A stretch of 64,000 nucleotides of DNA from Caballeronia sp. dw_19 (GCF_018449515.1 NZ_JAAVUQ010000008.1:62001-126000), one strand, 5' to 3'. Numbered from the stretch's first letter, positions 8,822 to 18,439 are shown. Notes: a model not told the origin generated them from the letters alone. Translations and numbers: made by a program.

Positions 8822-10453
8822 ATGGCAATTCCCGCGTCTCCCACCCCTCGCCAGCTTGTAGCGCGCCGCGTGGGAAATCGTTGGGCTTCGTCCATGAAGC
8901 GCGCAGCAATGACGGGGGCGCTGGCAGTCCTGGCGGCCCTGCCCGCCAGCGGATGGGCACAGCCAAGCGCCGCTGCCCCGACGTTTCCTGAAATCCGTTT
9001 TGCCATCAACACCGACACCACGACGTCCATGCCGGGCAACGTGTTACGCAATACATTTACGGACGAGATCCTCGCTAACGTGGTTGAGTCGCTGGTGGCG
9101 CTCAAGGGCGACTTGTCGGTGGCGCCCGTGCTTGCTGACAGTTGGGACATTTCGCCGGACGGAAAACAATACACGTTTCACTTGCGTCACGGCGTGCTGT
9201 TCCACAACGGCACGCCGTTCACCTCCGCCGATGTCAAATGGAGCTACGAGTACTTCATGAAGCCGCAGTCCGGCTACGTCTGCCGCGGCAACTATGACGG
9301 ACACCGGGGTCCGAAGGTGCTGGCCGTGACCACACCCGATCCGCATACCGTGGTGTTCGAACTGGACCGGCCGTCCGCACTCTTTCTCACTCACATGACG
9401 GAACCGCGCTGCCCGCTCGCCATCCTGAGTCCTGCAAGCCTCGACAAGAACGGCGCGTGGCTGAAGCCGGTGGGAACCGGTCCGTTCGTATTCAGCGAGT
9501 GGAAACAAGGGCAGTACGTCCTGCTGAAACCGTTCGCGCAATACCAGTCACGCACTGAGTTGCCAAGCGGACTGGCAGGCGCGAGTCATGCGCGGGCGAA
9601 CGTGCGCTTCGTGGCCATTCCGGACGAGGCGGCGCAAGTCTCCGCGCTCATGTCCGGACAGATCGACGAGATGAACATATCGGAGAACAACCTGCCGCCC
9701 GCCGATCCTCACTGGCATGTGATCGTAGGACCGGGAGCCGATCCCGCTGCGTTGCTGATGCAAACACACGACCCCTTGCTTGCCGATGTCCGCATCCGGC
9801 GCGCAATCGCGCTTGCTGTCGATCTGCCGGGCGTGGTGAACGCGGTCAGCGGCGGCCTGGCGCGCTACAACTCATCGCTGACCCCGGATGCCGAAGCGTT
9901 CTATACCTCCGGCGACGCAGTAGGATATAAACAGGACCTGCCCGAGGTCAAGCGTCTGCTCGCGGCAGCCGGTTATGCGGGCCAGACGCTGACGCTCGAA
10001 ACCAATCGCCGTTATCCGCACATGTACTCGGCCGCGGTGTATATGCAATCACTGCTCTCGCAGGCGGGGATCAACGTGAAGTTGCTGGTAGTCGAATGGG
10101 GCACCCAGGTGAACGACTTCCGCTCGGGGCATTTCCAGTTGATGTCCTTTGGTTACTCGACGCGCATCGAGCCTGCGCTGATGTATGGCGATGTACTTGG
10201 CGACAAGTCCAGGAATCCCATGGTGCAATGGGAGAACCCCAAGGCGCGCGCGCTGCTGCGCAGTATCGACGGCGTGACCGACCCCGCCGCCCGAAAGCGG
10301 ATCTTCGAACAGTTGCACCAGATGATGATGGACGACGTGCCCATGATCGTGCTGTACGACTCTCCCGATCTGACACTTGTGAGCGACCGGCTGCAGGGGG
10401 TCACGACCTGGCCCCTGCGCCTGAAGCGTTTTTCCAACGTGACGAAGAACTAG
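8822..10453 (+). CDS. ABC transporter periplasmic binding protein, family 5 (peptide type)
   Basis: A ~543-residue family 5 solute-binding protein. AAGGAC sits seven bases before the ATG at 8822; that start gives a 25-residue basic extension before a classical signal peptide whose core begins at the internal ATG 8894 (MKRAAMTGALAVLAALPASGWA, cut by signal peptidase I near A-Q). Mature features typical of DppA/OppA relatives are LADSWDISPDGKQYTFHLRHGVLFHNGTPF, the classic family signature, and a C-terminal MMMDDVPMIVLYDSPDL. It delivers a peptide-like or opine-like ligand in the periplasm to the two permeases encoded directly downstream. The ligand is unknown; the family also carries nickel, glutathione and opines. 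Confidence 0.92.
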   Translation: MAIPASPTPRQLVARRVGNRWASSMKRAAMTGALAVLAALPASGWAQPSAAAPTFPEIRFAINTDTTTSMPGNVLRNTFTDEILANVVESLVALKGDLSVAPVLADSWDISPDGKQYTFHLRHGVLFHNGTPFTSADVKWSYEYFMKPQSGYVCRGNYDGHRGPKVLAVTTPDPHTVVFELDRPSALFLTHMTEPRCPLAILSPASLDKNGAWLKPVGTGPFVFSEWKQGQYVLLKPFAQYQSRTELPSGLAGASHARANVRFVAIPDEAAQVSALMSGQIDEMNISENNLPPADPHWHVIVGPGADPAALLMQTHDPLLADVRIRRAIALAVDLPGVVNAVSGGLARYNSSLTPDAEAFYTSGDAVGYKQDLPEVKRLLAAAGYAGQTLTLETNRRYPHMYSAAVYMQSLLSQAGINVKLLVVEWGTQVNDFRSGHFQLMSFGYSTRIEPALMYGDVLGDKSRNPMVQWENPKARALLRSIDGVTDPAARKRIFEQLHQMMMDDVPMIVLYDSPDLTLVSDRLQGVTTWPLRLKRFSNVTKN

Positions 10454-10461
10454 GCAAGCCG

Positions 10462-11403
10462 ATGCTCAGCTACATCATCAAGCGACTATCGATGGCGGTC
10501 CCGACAGTCTTCATCGTGACCCTGCTCGTATTCGGCATGATTCGCGCCATTCCCGGCGACCCGGCTTCGCTCATGCTCGGCGACCTCAACGACCCTGTGC
10601 TGCTGCAGCAAATGCGCCATTCGTTTGGTCTCGATCAGTCCATCCCCGCGCAATTCGCGATCTGGGTTTCGCATCTGCTCTCGGGCGACTTCGGTATGTC
10701 GATCGTTCGGCATCAGCCTGTGCTGGAACTGATCCGCGAAACCTTTCCGGTGACCGCCGAGATCGTGCTTGCGGCTACTTTCCTCGCGTGTCTGATCGCG
10801 ATTCCCGCCGGCTTGTTCGCTGCCTGGATGCAAAACCGCCGTGGCGATCTCGCGGTGGTCATGGGCAGCATCATGCTGGTATCCATACCGAGTTTCTGGG
10901 CCGGCATCATGCTCATCTGGTTGTTCGGCGTGAAGCTGCACCTGCTGCCTACCTTCGGCTACCAATCGTTTTCGCAAGCAGGCTGGGGATCGTTCAAATA
11001 CCTCGTGCTGCCGGTCATAGCGGTCACGCTGGGAGAAATCGCGGTCGTGACACGCATGATGCGGGCAAGCAGCATCGAGGTCCTGCGGCTGGAATATATC
11101 GCTCACGCACGCGCCAAAGGTTTGTCGGAACGGCGCGTGCTGTTGCGCCATACGCTACCTAACGCGTTCGGTCCCACCCTCACCGTGATCGGTCTTGTGC
11201 TCGGCCACCTGCTCGCGGGAGGCGCCGTGATCGAGACGGTATTCACGCTGCCGGGCATGGGCCGCCTGCTCGTGGAAAGCATTTATTCGCGCGATTATCC
11301 CGTCGTGCAGGGATGCCTGCTTGTGATCGCGCTGCTGTATGTGCTGACCAATCTTGTGGTCGACCTGCTGTACCCGATCTTCGATCCACGCCTCAAGCTC
11401 TGA
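10462..11403 (+). CDS. Peptide-type ABC permease, DppB-like
   Basis: A 313-residue inner-membrane permease with six transmembrane segments. The start at 10462 gives the standard N-terminus MLSYIIKRLSMAVPTVFIVT and lies 8 bp after the binding-protein stop. The N-terminal motif IRAIPGDPASLMLG, the QSIPAQFAIWVSHLLSGDFG loop and the ATPase-coupling loop EYIAHARAKGLSERRVLLRHTLPNA are those of DppB/OppB. It forms a heterodimer with the next gene product to make the translocation path. It is in a tightly packed operon of binding protein, two permeases and fused ATPase. Confidence 0.93.
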   Translation: MLSYIIKRLSMAVPTVFIVTLLVFGMIRAIPGDPASLMLGDLNDPVLLQQMRHSFGLDQSIPAQFAIWVSHLLSGDFGMSIVRHQPVLELIRETFPVTAEIVLAATFLACLIAIPAGLFAAWMQNRRGDLAVVMGSIMLVSIPSFWAGIMLIWLFGVKLHLLPTFGYQSFSQAGWGSFKYLVLPVIAVTLGEIAVVTRMMRASSIEVLRLEYIAHARAKGLSERRVLLRHTLPNAFGPTLTVIGLVLGHLLAGGAVIETVFTLPGMGRLLVESIYSRDYPVVQGCLLVIALLYVLTNLVVDLLYPIFDPRLKL

Positions 11404-11410
11404 CTCGCCC

Positions 11411-12244
11411 ATGCCCTCCTCTCCCAAGCGCGCCCGGCGCGCCAACCTCGTGATCGGAGCCGTACTTGTCGGCCTTCTGCTGCTCATCGCGGTGGTCAAT
11501 CTCGTCTATACGCCCTACGGTCCCCTCGACGTGAATATTCATGCGCGTTACGCGCCGCCGTCGCTGCATCACTGGTTCGGCACCGACGAATTCGGCCGTG
11601 ACATCCTGTCCCGGATCATGTCGGGCGCTGGCGTCAGCACTACTGTCAGCGTCTGCTCCGTGCTGTTCGCGCTGCTCGCCGGAACATCGATAGGCGCCGT
11701 CTGCGGTTACGCGGGCGGATGGTTCGACCGGCTGGCGGCCATGTTGATCGATGCACTGATGGCGTTCCCTGGCTTACTGCTCGCACTGGGCATCATGACG
11801 GTCGTCGGGCCGTCGAAATGGGGCGTGGTGGTCGCGCTCGGCCTGGCTTATACGCCGTCAGTCAGCCGCATTGCGCGCGGCGCGGCGCTGTCTTTGCGCC
11901 AGCGCGACTTCGTGGTCGCGTCGCGAACCATGGGCAATAGCGGCGCATGGACCCTTCTTCGCCATGTCCTGCCGCATTGCGTGGCGCCGTTGCTGGTGTT
12001 TTCCACTTCACTGTTCGGCTCGGCGCTGCTTGCCGAAAGCGCGCTCAGTTTTCTCGGACTCGGCGTGCCCGCGCCCGAGCCGACCTGGGGCGGCATGCTT
12101 GCCGACGGGCGCACGGCTATCGATCAGGCGATCTGGGTCGTGCTATTTCCGGGCGCGGCTATCTCGCTTGCCTTGTTCGGCATCAATCTGTTCGGCGATG
12201 GCGTGCGCGATCTGCTCGACCCGCGCATGAAGGGGGGAATGTGA
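11411..12244 (+). CDS. Peptide-type ABC permease, DppC-like
   Basis: A 277-residue partner permease of the DppC/OppC type, starting 7 bp after the previous stop. One N-terminal hydrophobic segment (about residues 12-32) is followed by the motif HHWFGTDEFGRDILSRIMSGA, the binding-protein-dependent permease core and the coupling loop RQRDFVVASRTMGNSGAWTLLRHVLP. The C-terminal GINLFGDGVRDLLDPRMKGG is the standard end of the family. Its stop overlaps the start of the ATPase gene in an ATGTGATG arrangement, so the two are translationally coupled. A longer start at 11354 would overlap the previous gene and is not favoured. Confidence 0.93.
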   Translation: MPSSPKRARRANLVIGAVLVGLLLLIAVVNLVYTPYGPLDVNIHARYAPPSLHHWFGTDEFGRDILSRIMSGAGVSTTVSVCSVLFALLAGTSIGAVCGYAGGWFDRLAAMLIDALMAFPGLLLALGIMTVVGPSKWGVVVALGLAYTPSVSRIARGAALSLRQRDFVVASRTMGNSGAWTLLRHVLPHCVAPLLVFSTSLFGSALLAESALSFLGLGVPAPEPTWGGMLADGRTAIDQAIWVVLFPGAAISLALFGINLFGDGVRDLLDPRMKGGM

Positions 12245-14055
12245 TGACGGCTCCTGTTGAACACCCACTGCTGACGGTGAGCAACCTGACCATCGGTTTC
12301 CCCGACAAGACAGGCGCGATCAAACAGGTCACGCACGACGTGAGCTTCACGTTGAACGCAGGCGAGTCGCTTGCACTTGTGGGCGAGTCCGGCAGCGGCA
12401 AGACCATGGTCGGCCGCGCGTTGCTCGGCTTGCTGCCCGAACGTGCGGAGATCGTCTCGGGGACCATCAGCTTCGAGGATCGTGACGTCCTCGGCAATAC
12501 GCCGGCGCAATGGCTGGCTACGCGCGGCACGGGCATTGGCATGGTGTTTCAGGAACCCATGGTCTCGCTCAATCCGGCCATCCGCATTGGCGACCAGTTG
12601 ACGGAGGCGCTCATGCGGCGGCGTTCCATCGCGCGCGACGCGGCCCGTTTGCAGGCTATCGCCATGCTCGAACGGGTTCGCGTGCGAGATCCGGTCGGCT
12701 GCATGAAACGATATCCCCACGAGTTTTCCGGCGGCATGCGGCAACGCATCCTGCTCGCCGCGGTCATGTTGCTGCGCCCCAAGCTTCTCATCGCGGACGA
12801 GCCGACGACAGCCCTCGATTGCGTGGTGCAGAAAGAAGTGCTCGACCTGATGATCGAACTCACGCGCGAGGAAGGCACCGCGCTGATCTTCATCAGCCAC
12901 AATCTTGCGTTGGTAACGGCTTATACGGAACAAGTGCTCGTGATGCAACGCGGGGCCGTCATGGAAACCGGCGCGGTGGCGACGGTACTGGCACGCCCCT
13001 CGCATGAATACACGCTGAAGCTGCTCGAAGCGCTGCCAAGGCGAGCCGATACCGAGGACGCGTTGAGCCCACCAAGCTCGTCCGCTCCGCCGGTCATCGA
13101 AGTGAAGGACGTGGCGATCGATTACCGGGTGCCGGGCTTGTGGTTCAGGAAGATTCTCGCGCGGGCCGTGCATCCGACATCGTTCAGCGTGCAGGCGGGT
13201 GAGACCGTGGCGATCGTCGGTGAATCGGGCAGCGGGAAAACCAGTATCGCCAAGGCGATCCTCGGGCTTGCGCCCACCGCGCAAGGGCAGATTCTGCTCA
13301 ACGGCCGGCAGTTTCTCGACGCGGGGCATGAGGCCATGCAGGCCGCGCGCCGCTCGGTCCAGATGGTGTTCCAGGATCCCTACTCCTCGCTCGATCCACG
13401 CATGCGGGTCGACGCGCTCATTAGCGAGGCGCTACGCCTCGACAAGACCCTGAGCCGCGCGCAACGCGCCCAGCGGGTCGCGGACGCGCTGGATGACGTG
13501 GGCCTGGGCGAGTTCGCCAATCGCCTCGTCCATCAGCTCTCCGGCGGCCAGCGCCAGCGTGTGGCGATTGCACGCGCGTTGGCGAGCAGACCTGCCGTGA
13601 TCATCGCGGACGAGCCGGTGTCCGCGCTCGATGTCACCGTGCAGAAGCAGATCCTCGACATGCTCGTTTCCCTGCAGCAGCGCTACCGGTTTGCGTGTCT
13701 GCTGATATCGCATGATCTCGGCGTGGTCGAGCAGATTGCCGACCGCGTGCTGGTGATGTTCCGGGGCCATATTGTTGAAGAGGGAACGCGCGATGCCGTC
13801 TTCGATAACCCGGTGCACCCCTACACCCGCAGACTCCTGCAAGCCGTGCCCGAGCTGCGAGGCAATCGCGATGATGGCTTCAAGGTCATCACGCGAACCG
13901 TGCCTGACGACATCGATCCGTCCCGCAAGTATTTCAACGCCGAGCTCGCGGGACGCGACATGCCTGTGCTGGTCGACGTCGCAGCGCCTGCGCTCAGGTC
14001 CACACCAACTTTTGTGGATCACCGCATCGCGCTTGAAGCAGTGCATTCGTCATGA
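12244..14055 (+). CDS. Fused double ATPase of the peptide-type ABC importer
   Basis: A 603-residue protein carrying two ABC ATPase domains, equivalent to DppD plus DppF in one chain. Each half has its own Walker A (GESGSGKT, about residues 45-52 and 325-332), signature (FSGGMRQRILLA in the first, LSGGQRQRVAIARAL in the second) and Walker B (LLIADEPTTALD; VIIADEPVSALD). The C-terminal oligopeptide-transporter extension (HPYTRRLLQAVPEL) follows the second half. The first signature lacks the usual Q (SGGM), which is common in DppD. It energises import through the two permeases. The start overlaps the permease stop by one base, and its stop overlaps the LysR start (ATGA), making the regulator gene the last gene of the operon. 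Confidence 0.93.
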   Translation: MTAPVEHPLLTVSNLTIGFPDKTGAIKQVTHDVSFTLNAGESLALVGESGSGKTMVGRALLGLLPERAEIVSGTISFEDRDVLGNTPAQWLATRGTGIGMVFQEPMVSLNPAIRIGDQLTEALMRRRSIARDAARLQAIAMLERVRVRDPVGCMKRYPHEFSGGMRQRILLAAVMLLRPKLLIADEPTTALDCVVQKEVLDLMIELTREEGTALIFISHNLALVTAYTEQVLVMQRGAVMETGAVATVLARPSHEYTLKLLEALPRRADTEDALSPPSSSAPPVIEVKDVAIDYRVPGLWFRKILARAVHPTSFSVQAGETVAIVGESGSGKTSIAKAILGLAPTAQGQILLNGRQFLDAGHEAMQAARRSVQMVFQDPYSSLDPRMRVDALISEALRLDKTLSRAQRAQRVADALDDVGLGEFANRLVHQLSGGQRQRVAIARALASRPAVIIADEPVSALDVTVQKQILDMLVSLQQRYRFACLLISHDLGVVEQIADRVLVMFRGHIVEEGTRDAVFDNPVHPYTRRLLQAVPELRGNRDDGFKVITRTVPDDIDPSRKYFNAELAGRDMPVLVDVAAPALRSTPTFVDHRIALEAVHSS

Positions 14056-14969
14056 CGCTGATCCAGCTTCGGGCATTTTGTTCGGTCGTCGAACAAGGCA
14101 GTTTTCGTGCGGCAGCAAGAGCGCTCGACATTGCGCAAAGCACACTAACGCAGGCGATCCAAAGCCTCGAAGCGGAGCTGGGCGTCATTCTGCTGAACCG
14201 GTCGCATCAAGGCATCAGCCTGACCGCTCTGGGTGAAAACTTCCTGGTCCGTGCCAATGCGATCATCCGCGACTGCGAGCGTGCCACGCAGGACATGAGG
14301 CCTTTGACGGAAGAACCGCAGGGACACATCGCACTCGGCGTGACCTCCGAGCCGCTTGCGGAATTCCTGCTGCCGGTACTCAAGCGTTTCATCGAACGGT
14401 TTCCGCGCGTGCGGGTGCATGTGTCCAGCGGCTACGCGAAGATGCTGATCGAAAAAATCCGCGATGGCGCGCTCGACTTCGCGCTGTGTCCGCTTGCACC
14501 CCATGTAAGCGATGTCGATCTCAGCATCGAGCGCATGTACCGGTCGGACGCGGGCGTGATTGCGCGCAAGGGTCATCCGCAAGCGCATGTCACCACGGTG
14601 CGTGAGCTGGTGGAATGCGACTGGGTCAGTATCCGGCCTGCGGGTATTGCCGGTGGTGCGGAAAACCGTCTGATCAGTCTCTTCAAGGCGGAAGCGCTCG
14701 GGGTTCCACGAATCGTCTTCACGGCGGAGTCGTTGCTGGAAACGCTGCACATTGTTTCCGAAACCGACTGCCTGACCATCGAGCCAGCGGTACTCTCGGA
14801 GTTCAAGCTGTTTTCACCGTCGCTCGTCACCATCCCGATTCGCGAAGCGTTCGATCCGCGTGACGTCTGCCTCATCAGCCGCCGCGCATCGCCATTGACC
14901 ACGGTTGCGCATGAGCTTGTGAGCATGCTCTTGTCTTACTCGCGCCTTCTGCGGGGGACGAGCGCCTGA
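14052..14969 (+). CDS. LysR-family regulator, first of a duplicated pair
   Basis: A 305-residue LysR regulator. The HTH is at residues 1-60 (LIQLRAFCSVVEQGSFRAAARALDIAQSTLTQAI) and the two-lobed effector domain follows from ~90 (IALGVTSEPLAEFLLPVLKRF). Its start overlaps the ATPase stop by 4 bp, so it is co-transcribed with the importer and is probably an autoregulated controller of it. It aligns without gaps over all 305 residues to the LysR protein at 17522; I count 55 differences, about 82% identity. The helix-turn-helix segments differ at only a few positions, so both proteins may bind the same operators. Confidence 0.93.
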   Translation: MTLIQLRAFCSVVEQGSFRAAARALDIAQSTLTQAIQSLEAELGVILLNRSHQGISLTALGENFLVRANAIIRDCERATQDMRPLTEEPQGHIALGVTSEPLAEFLLPVLKRFIERFPRVRVHVSSGYAKMLIEKIRDGALDFALCPLAPHVSDVDLSIERMYRSDAGVIARKGHPQAHVTTVRELVECDWVSIRPAGIAGGAENRLISLFKAEALGVPRIVFTAESLLETLHIVSETDCLTIEPAVLSEFKLFSPSLVTIPIREAFDPRDVCLISRRASPLTTVAHELVSMLLSYSRLLRGTSA

Positions 14970-15111
14970 TCGCGATGGCGAAACAAACCCGCAATCTGGT
15001 TCGTGCGGCGGGCGATCTGCCAGCCTGATCCCGATCGGTCAGACCGCCTTCTGCGCCGCGTGAACTCCCCGTAAGATGACCTTGCCGCCACTACGAGCCC
15101 TTTTTCTTCCC

Positions 15112-16227
15112 ATGAACAGCACTTCCCATGCCTTGCCCCACGCGACTGCTGGCGCCGCGTACCATCTGACAAGTCAGCAGTTCGGGACGATTGGTAATAA
15201 GAAGGTATACATCCAGGCCGGCCTGCATGCCGATGAAACGCCGGGCGTGATGGTTGCACTCACGCTGCTCGAACAGTTGCGCCGCCTAGAAGACGACGGC
15301 AAGCTTCGGGGCGAAATCGTGCTGGTCTGCAACGCCAATCCGCTTGGACTGAGCCAGTGGTTGTTCGGCGCGCCCGTCGGCCGTTTCGAGTTCGCGAGCG
15401 GCCGCAACTACAACCGCGACTTCCCGATGCTCGCCGGCAAGATTGCGGCGACGCTCGAAGGCAGGCTCACGCAAGATGTGAACGAAAATCTCGTCATCAT
15501 TCGTCAAGCCTGGAAAGCAGCGCTGACCGCGCAGCAACCGGCCACATTGTTCGACGGCTTGCAACGCCAGCTCATGCTGTTGGCACACGATGCGGACGTG
15601 GTGCTGGACCTGCATTGCTCGCGCGAAGCCGCCATGCATATCTACACCGGCCAGGCGATCTGGAACGAGGCCGAACCGCTTGCGCGGTATCTCGGTGCGG
15701 TGGCTTCGCTGCTGGCGTACGACTCCGGCGCCAACTCCTTCGATGAAGCGCAGAGCCTGACATGGTGGCAACTGAAGCAGCAATTCGGTGCCTGCTATCC
15801 GATTCCGACCGGCACGGTATCCGTCACGCTCGAGCATCGCGGGCAGCGTGATGTCTCGTATGAGATGGCGCGGCAGGACGCGCAGGCGATCATCGACTAC
15901 CTCACGCATCAGGGCTTCATAGACGGCATTGCGCCGCCCTTGCCCGAGCTTGCCGGCCCAGCAACCCCTCTTGCCGGCAGCGAACAGTTTCTCGCGCCCG
16001 TAAGCGGCATCCTCGTGCATCGCGCTCAGCTTGGCGACGTAATCGAGGTGGGCCAGCCGCTCTTCGACGTGATCGACGCAAACACCGGCGAGACCACCAC
16101 CGTCCACAGCAAAACCCGCGGCGTGTTCTACATGCGCCGCGACGTGCGTTTCGTGAAGCACGGCGATCCGCTTGGCCGCGTCACGGGTGCCACGCCTCAA
16201 CGCACCGGCAAGCTGCTCGGCGCCTGA
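15112..16227 (+). CDS. AstE/aspartoacylase-like M14 metallohydrolase
   Basis: A 371-residue protein of the succinylglutamate desuccinylase/aspartoacylase group of zinc carboxypeptidase-fold enzymes. With the start at 15112 the zinc ligands are H39 and E42 (AGLHADETPG) and H168 (LDLHCS), and the substrate arginine motif is GRNYNRDFP (about 97-105). A C-terminal beta domain from ~285 (FLAPVSGILVHRAQLGDVIEVGQPLFDVID) resembles the barrel-hybrid extension of the family. These enzymes cut an acyl group from an amino acid or amide. An ATG at 15076 would add 12 residues; neither start has a strong ribosome site. It sits between the two LysR copies with the cyclodeaminase gene, so deacylation may supply that enzyme. 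Confidence 0.88.
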   Translation: MNSTSHALPHATAGAAYHLTSQQFGTIGNKKVYIQAGLHADETPGVMVALTLLEQLRRLEDDGKLRGEIVLVCNANPLGLSQWLFGAPVGRFEFASGRNYNRDFPMLAGKIAATLEGRLTQDVNENLVIIRQAWKAALTAQQPATLFDGLQRQLMLLAHDADVVLDLHCSREAAMHIYTGQAIWNEAEPLARYLGAVASLLAYDSGANSFDEAQSLTWWQLKQQFGACYPIPTGTVSVTLEHRGQRDVSYEMARQDAQAIIDYLTHQGFIDGIAPPLPELAGPATPLAGSEQFLAPVSGILVHRAQLGDVIEVGQPLFDVIDANTGETTTVHSKTRGVFYMRRDVRFVKHGDPLGRVTGATPQRTGKLLGA

Positions 16228-16308
16228 CTTCCGAACCCGGTAAAACGCAACGCACTTCAACACACCCATGTAGCCCCTCAAATTCATTTCATCGTTCAGG
16301 AACGCACC

Positions 16309-17379
16309 ATGACTCGATATATCGACGTCAACGACATCAGGCAACTGCTTCGCACCATCGGCCCGGAAACCTTCATCCACACCCTCGCCGACTACATCCG
16401 CGCCGACTACCTGCGCTGGCCCGAGTTCGACAAGTCACCTCGCACTGCAGCGCATTCGCCCGAGGGTGTCATTGAACTGATGCCCGTTGCCGATCACGCG
16501 CTCTACGGCTTCAAGTACGTGAACGGGCATCCCAACAATACCCGCGCCAACATGCTGACCGTGATGGCGTTCGGCGTACTCGCCGACGTTGCCACCGGTT
16601 TCCCCCTGCTCCTCAGCGAGTTCACCATCATGACGGCGCTGCGCACGGCGGCCACCTCCGCGCTCGCCGCAAGTGTCCTTGCGCGGCCGGGATCGAAGTC
16701 GATGGCATTGATCGGCAATGGCGCGCAAAGCGAGTTCCAGGCGCTGGCGTTCAAGAATATGCTGGGCATCGAGCATATTCATGTGTTCGACACGGACCCT
16801 GCCGCTACCGAGAAACTCATTCGCAACCTCTCCGGCATCAAGGGGCTGACGCTCACGCGCGCAGCATCGATACGCGAGGCCGTACAAGGCGCCGATATTG
16901 TCACCACCGTGACCGCCGATAAAACCAACGCGACCATTCTCACACCCGACATGATTGAAGCGGGGATGCATATCAACGCCGTGGGCGGTGATTGTCCCGG
17001 CAAGACCGAGTTGCATGCAGACGTGCTGAACGGCGCGCGCGTGATGGTGGAGTTCGAACCGCAGACACGCATAGAAGGCGACATCCAGCAGCTGCCCGCC
17101 GACTCGCCCGTGATCGAGTTCTGGCGCGTGCTCGCCGGGCAAGTGCAAGGCCGCGAATCAGATGCACAGGTGACCGTATTCGATTCAGTCGGGTTCGCGC
17201 TGGAAGACTTTTCGGCGCTGCGTTACCTGAACGATCTCGTGCGTACCGAGGGAATTGGCACGCGGATCGACCTGATCGCGCAGCCGTCGAACTGCAAGGA
17301 CCTCTACTCGCTCGTGGCATCGTCCAGCTCTGCTTCTCAAAGCGACGAACGCGTACACGGTCTCTTTCAGGCTGCCTGA
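16309..17379 (+). CDS. Ornithine cyclodeaminase/mu-crystallin-family enzyme
   Basis: A 356-residue member of the ornithine cyclodeaminase family, at the family's normal length. The Rossmann motif is MALIGNGAQSEFQALAF (about 130-146) followed by an acidic strand end (HVFDTDP) for NAD(H). The substrate-site segments RTAATSALAASVLARPGSK and INAVGGDCPGKTELH match ornithine cyclodeaminases better than alanine dehydrogenases; the latter motif contains the Asp used in cyclodeamination. The likely reaction is L-ornithine to L-proline plus ammonia, but SbnB- and opine-type relatives share these motifs. It lies 81 bp behind the M14 gene, so the pair probably forms one catabolic step sequence. Confidence 0.88.
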   Translation: MTRYIDVNDIRQLLRTIGPETFIHTLADYIRADYLRWPEFDKSPRTAAHSPEGVIELMPVADHALYGFKYVNGHPNNTRANMLTVMAFGVLADVATGFPLLLSEFTIMTALRTAATSALAASVLARPGSKSMALIGNGAQSEFQALAFKNMLGIEHIHVFDTDPAATEKLIRNLSGIKGLTLTRAASIREAVQGADIVTTVTADKTNATILTPDMIEAGMHINAVGGDCPGKTELHADVLNGARVMVEFEPQTRIEGDIQQLPADSPVIEFWRVLAGQVQGRESDAQVTVFDSVGFALEDFSALRYLNDLVRTEGIGTRIDLIAQPSNCKDLYSLVASSSSASQSDERVHGLFQAA

Positions 17380-17521
17380 GGTATCGGGGCATCGGTGCAT
17401 CGGAATTCAGCGGTACACGTTGGCTTTCTGGAAGGCTATGCTTGGCACAAGCCGAACGCATCGCTCCGGCCTGCATGGCATAGGACCGGGCGAGCGCTGC
17501 ACTTATTTCAGAGGGTTTTTC

Positions 17522-18439
17522 ATGACGTTGATCCAGCTCCGGGTGTTTTGCGCGGTCGTGGAGCAAGGCAGCTTCCGTGCTGCCGCAAGAGCGCTCGACA
17601 TCGGACAAAGCACCCTCACGCAAGCTATCCAGAGCCTTGAAGCAGAGCTTGGCGTGACGCTGCTAAACCGTTCGCATCAGGGTATCAGCGTGACCAGCCT
17701 GGGCGAGACCTTCCTCATTCGCGCGAACGCGATCATTCGTGATTGCGAACGCGCGATGCAGGACATGCAGCAGTCGTCGGGAGAACCCGAAGGACAGATC
17801 GCGCTCGGTGTCACGTCCGAGCCGCTGGCAGAATCCCTGCTGCCGGTACTCAAGCGTTTTATTGCCCGCTTTCCGCGCGTACGCGTGCATGTGTCCAGCG
17901 GCTATTCGAAGATGCTGATAGAGAAGATCCGCGACGGCCGGCTCGACTTCGCGCTGTGTCCGCTCGCGCCGCAAGTCAGCGATGTCGATCTCGACATAGA
18001 ACGCCTCTACCGGTCGGTGCCGGGCGTGATCGCACGCAAGGGTCACCCCCAGGCGCATGCCACCTCCGTTCGCGATCTGAAGGATTGCGACTGGGTCAGC
18101 ATCCGGCCGGCGGGAATTGTCGGTGGGGCGGAGAACCGCCTGACCAGCCTCTTTCGAGCAGAGGGACTGGGGGAGCCCAGGATCGTTGTTACCGCGGAAT
18201 CGCTGCTGGAGACGCTGCATATTGTTTGCGAATCCGACTACCTGACCATCGAGCCGCGCGTGCTGGTCGAGTTGAAGCTGTTCTCGAATTCGATCGTCAA
18301 CATCCCGATTCGTGAAGTGTTCGATCCACGCGATGTCTGTCTTATCAGCCGGCGGTCTTCGCCGCTGACCATGGTCGCGCAGGAGCTCGCCAGCATGCTG
18401 GTGTCCTATTCACGCCTGCTGCATGGCGCCGGTTCGTGA
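17522..18439 (+). CDS. LysR-family regulator, second of a duplicated pair
   Basis: A 305-residue LysR regulator, paralogue of the protein at 14052 with about 82% identity and no gaps. The start at 17522 gives the same N-terminus (MTLIQLRVFCAVVEQGSFRAA); the open frame runs 34 codons further upstream but that part has no match in the first copy. Differences cluster in the linker after residue 82 and in the second effector lobe (residues ~165-240), while the DNA-binding helix is almost unchanged. This suggests one operator set and two ligand specificities. It is separated from the cyclodeaminase gene by 142 bp and may have its own promoter. Confidence 0.93.
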   Translation: MTLIQLRVFCAVVEQGSFRAAARALDIGQSTLTQAIQSLEAELGVTLLNRSHQGISVTSLGETFLIRANAIIRDCERAMQDMQQSSGEPEGQIALGVTSEPLAESLLPVLKRFIARFPRVRVHVSSGYSKMLIEKIRDGRLDFALCPLAPQVSDVDLDIERLYRSVPGVIARKGHPQAHATSVRDLKDCDWVSIRPAGIVGGAENRLTSLFRAEGLGEPRIVVTAESLLETLHIVCESDYLTIEPRVLVELKLFSNSIVNIPIREVFDPRDVCLISRRSSPLTMVAQELASMLVSYSRLLHGAGS

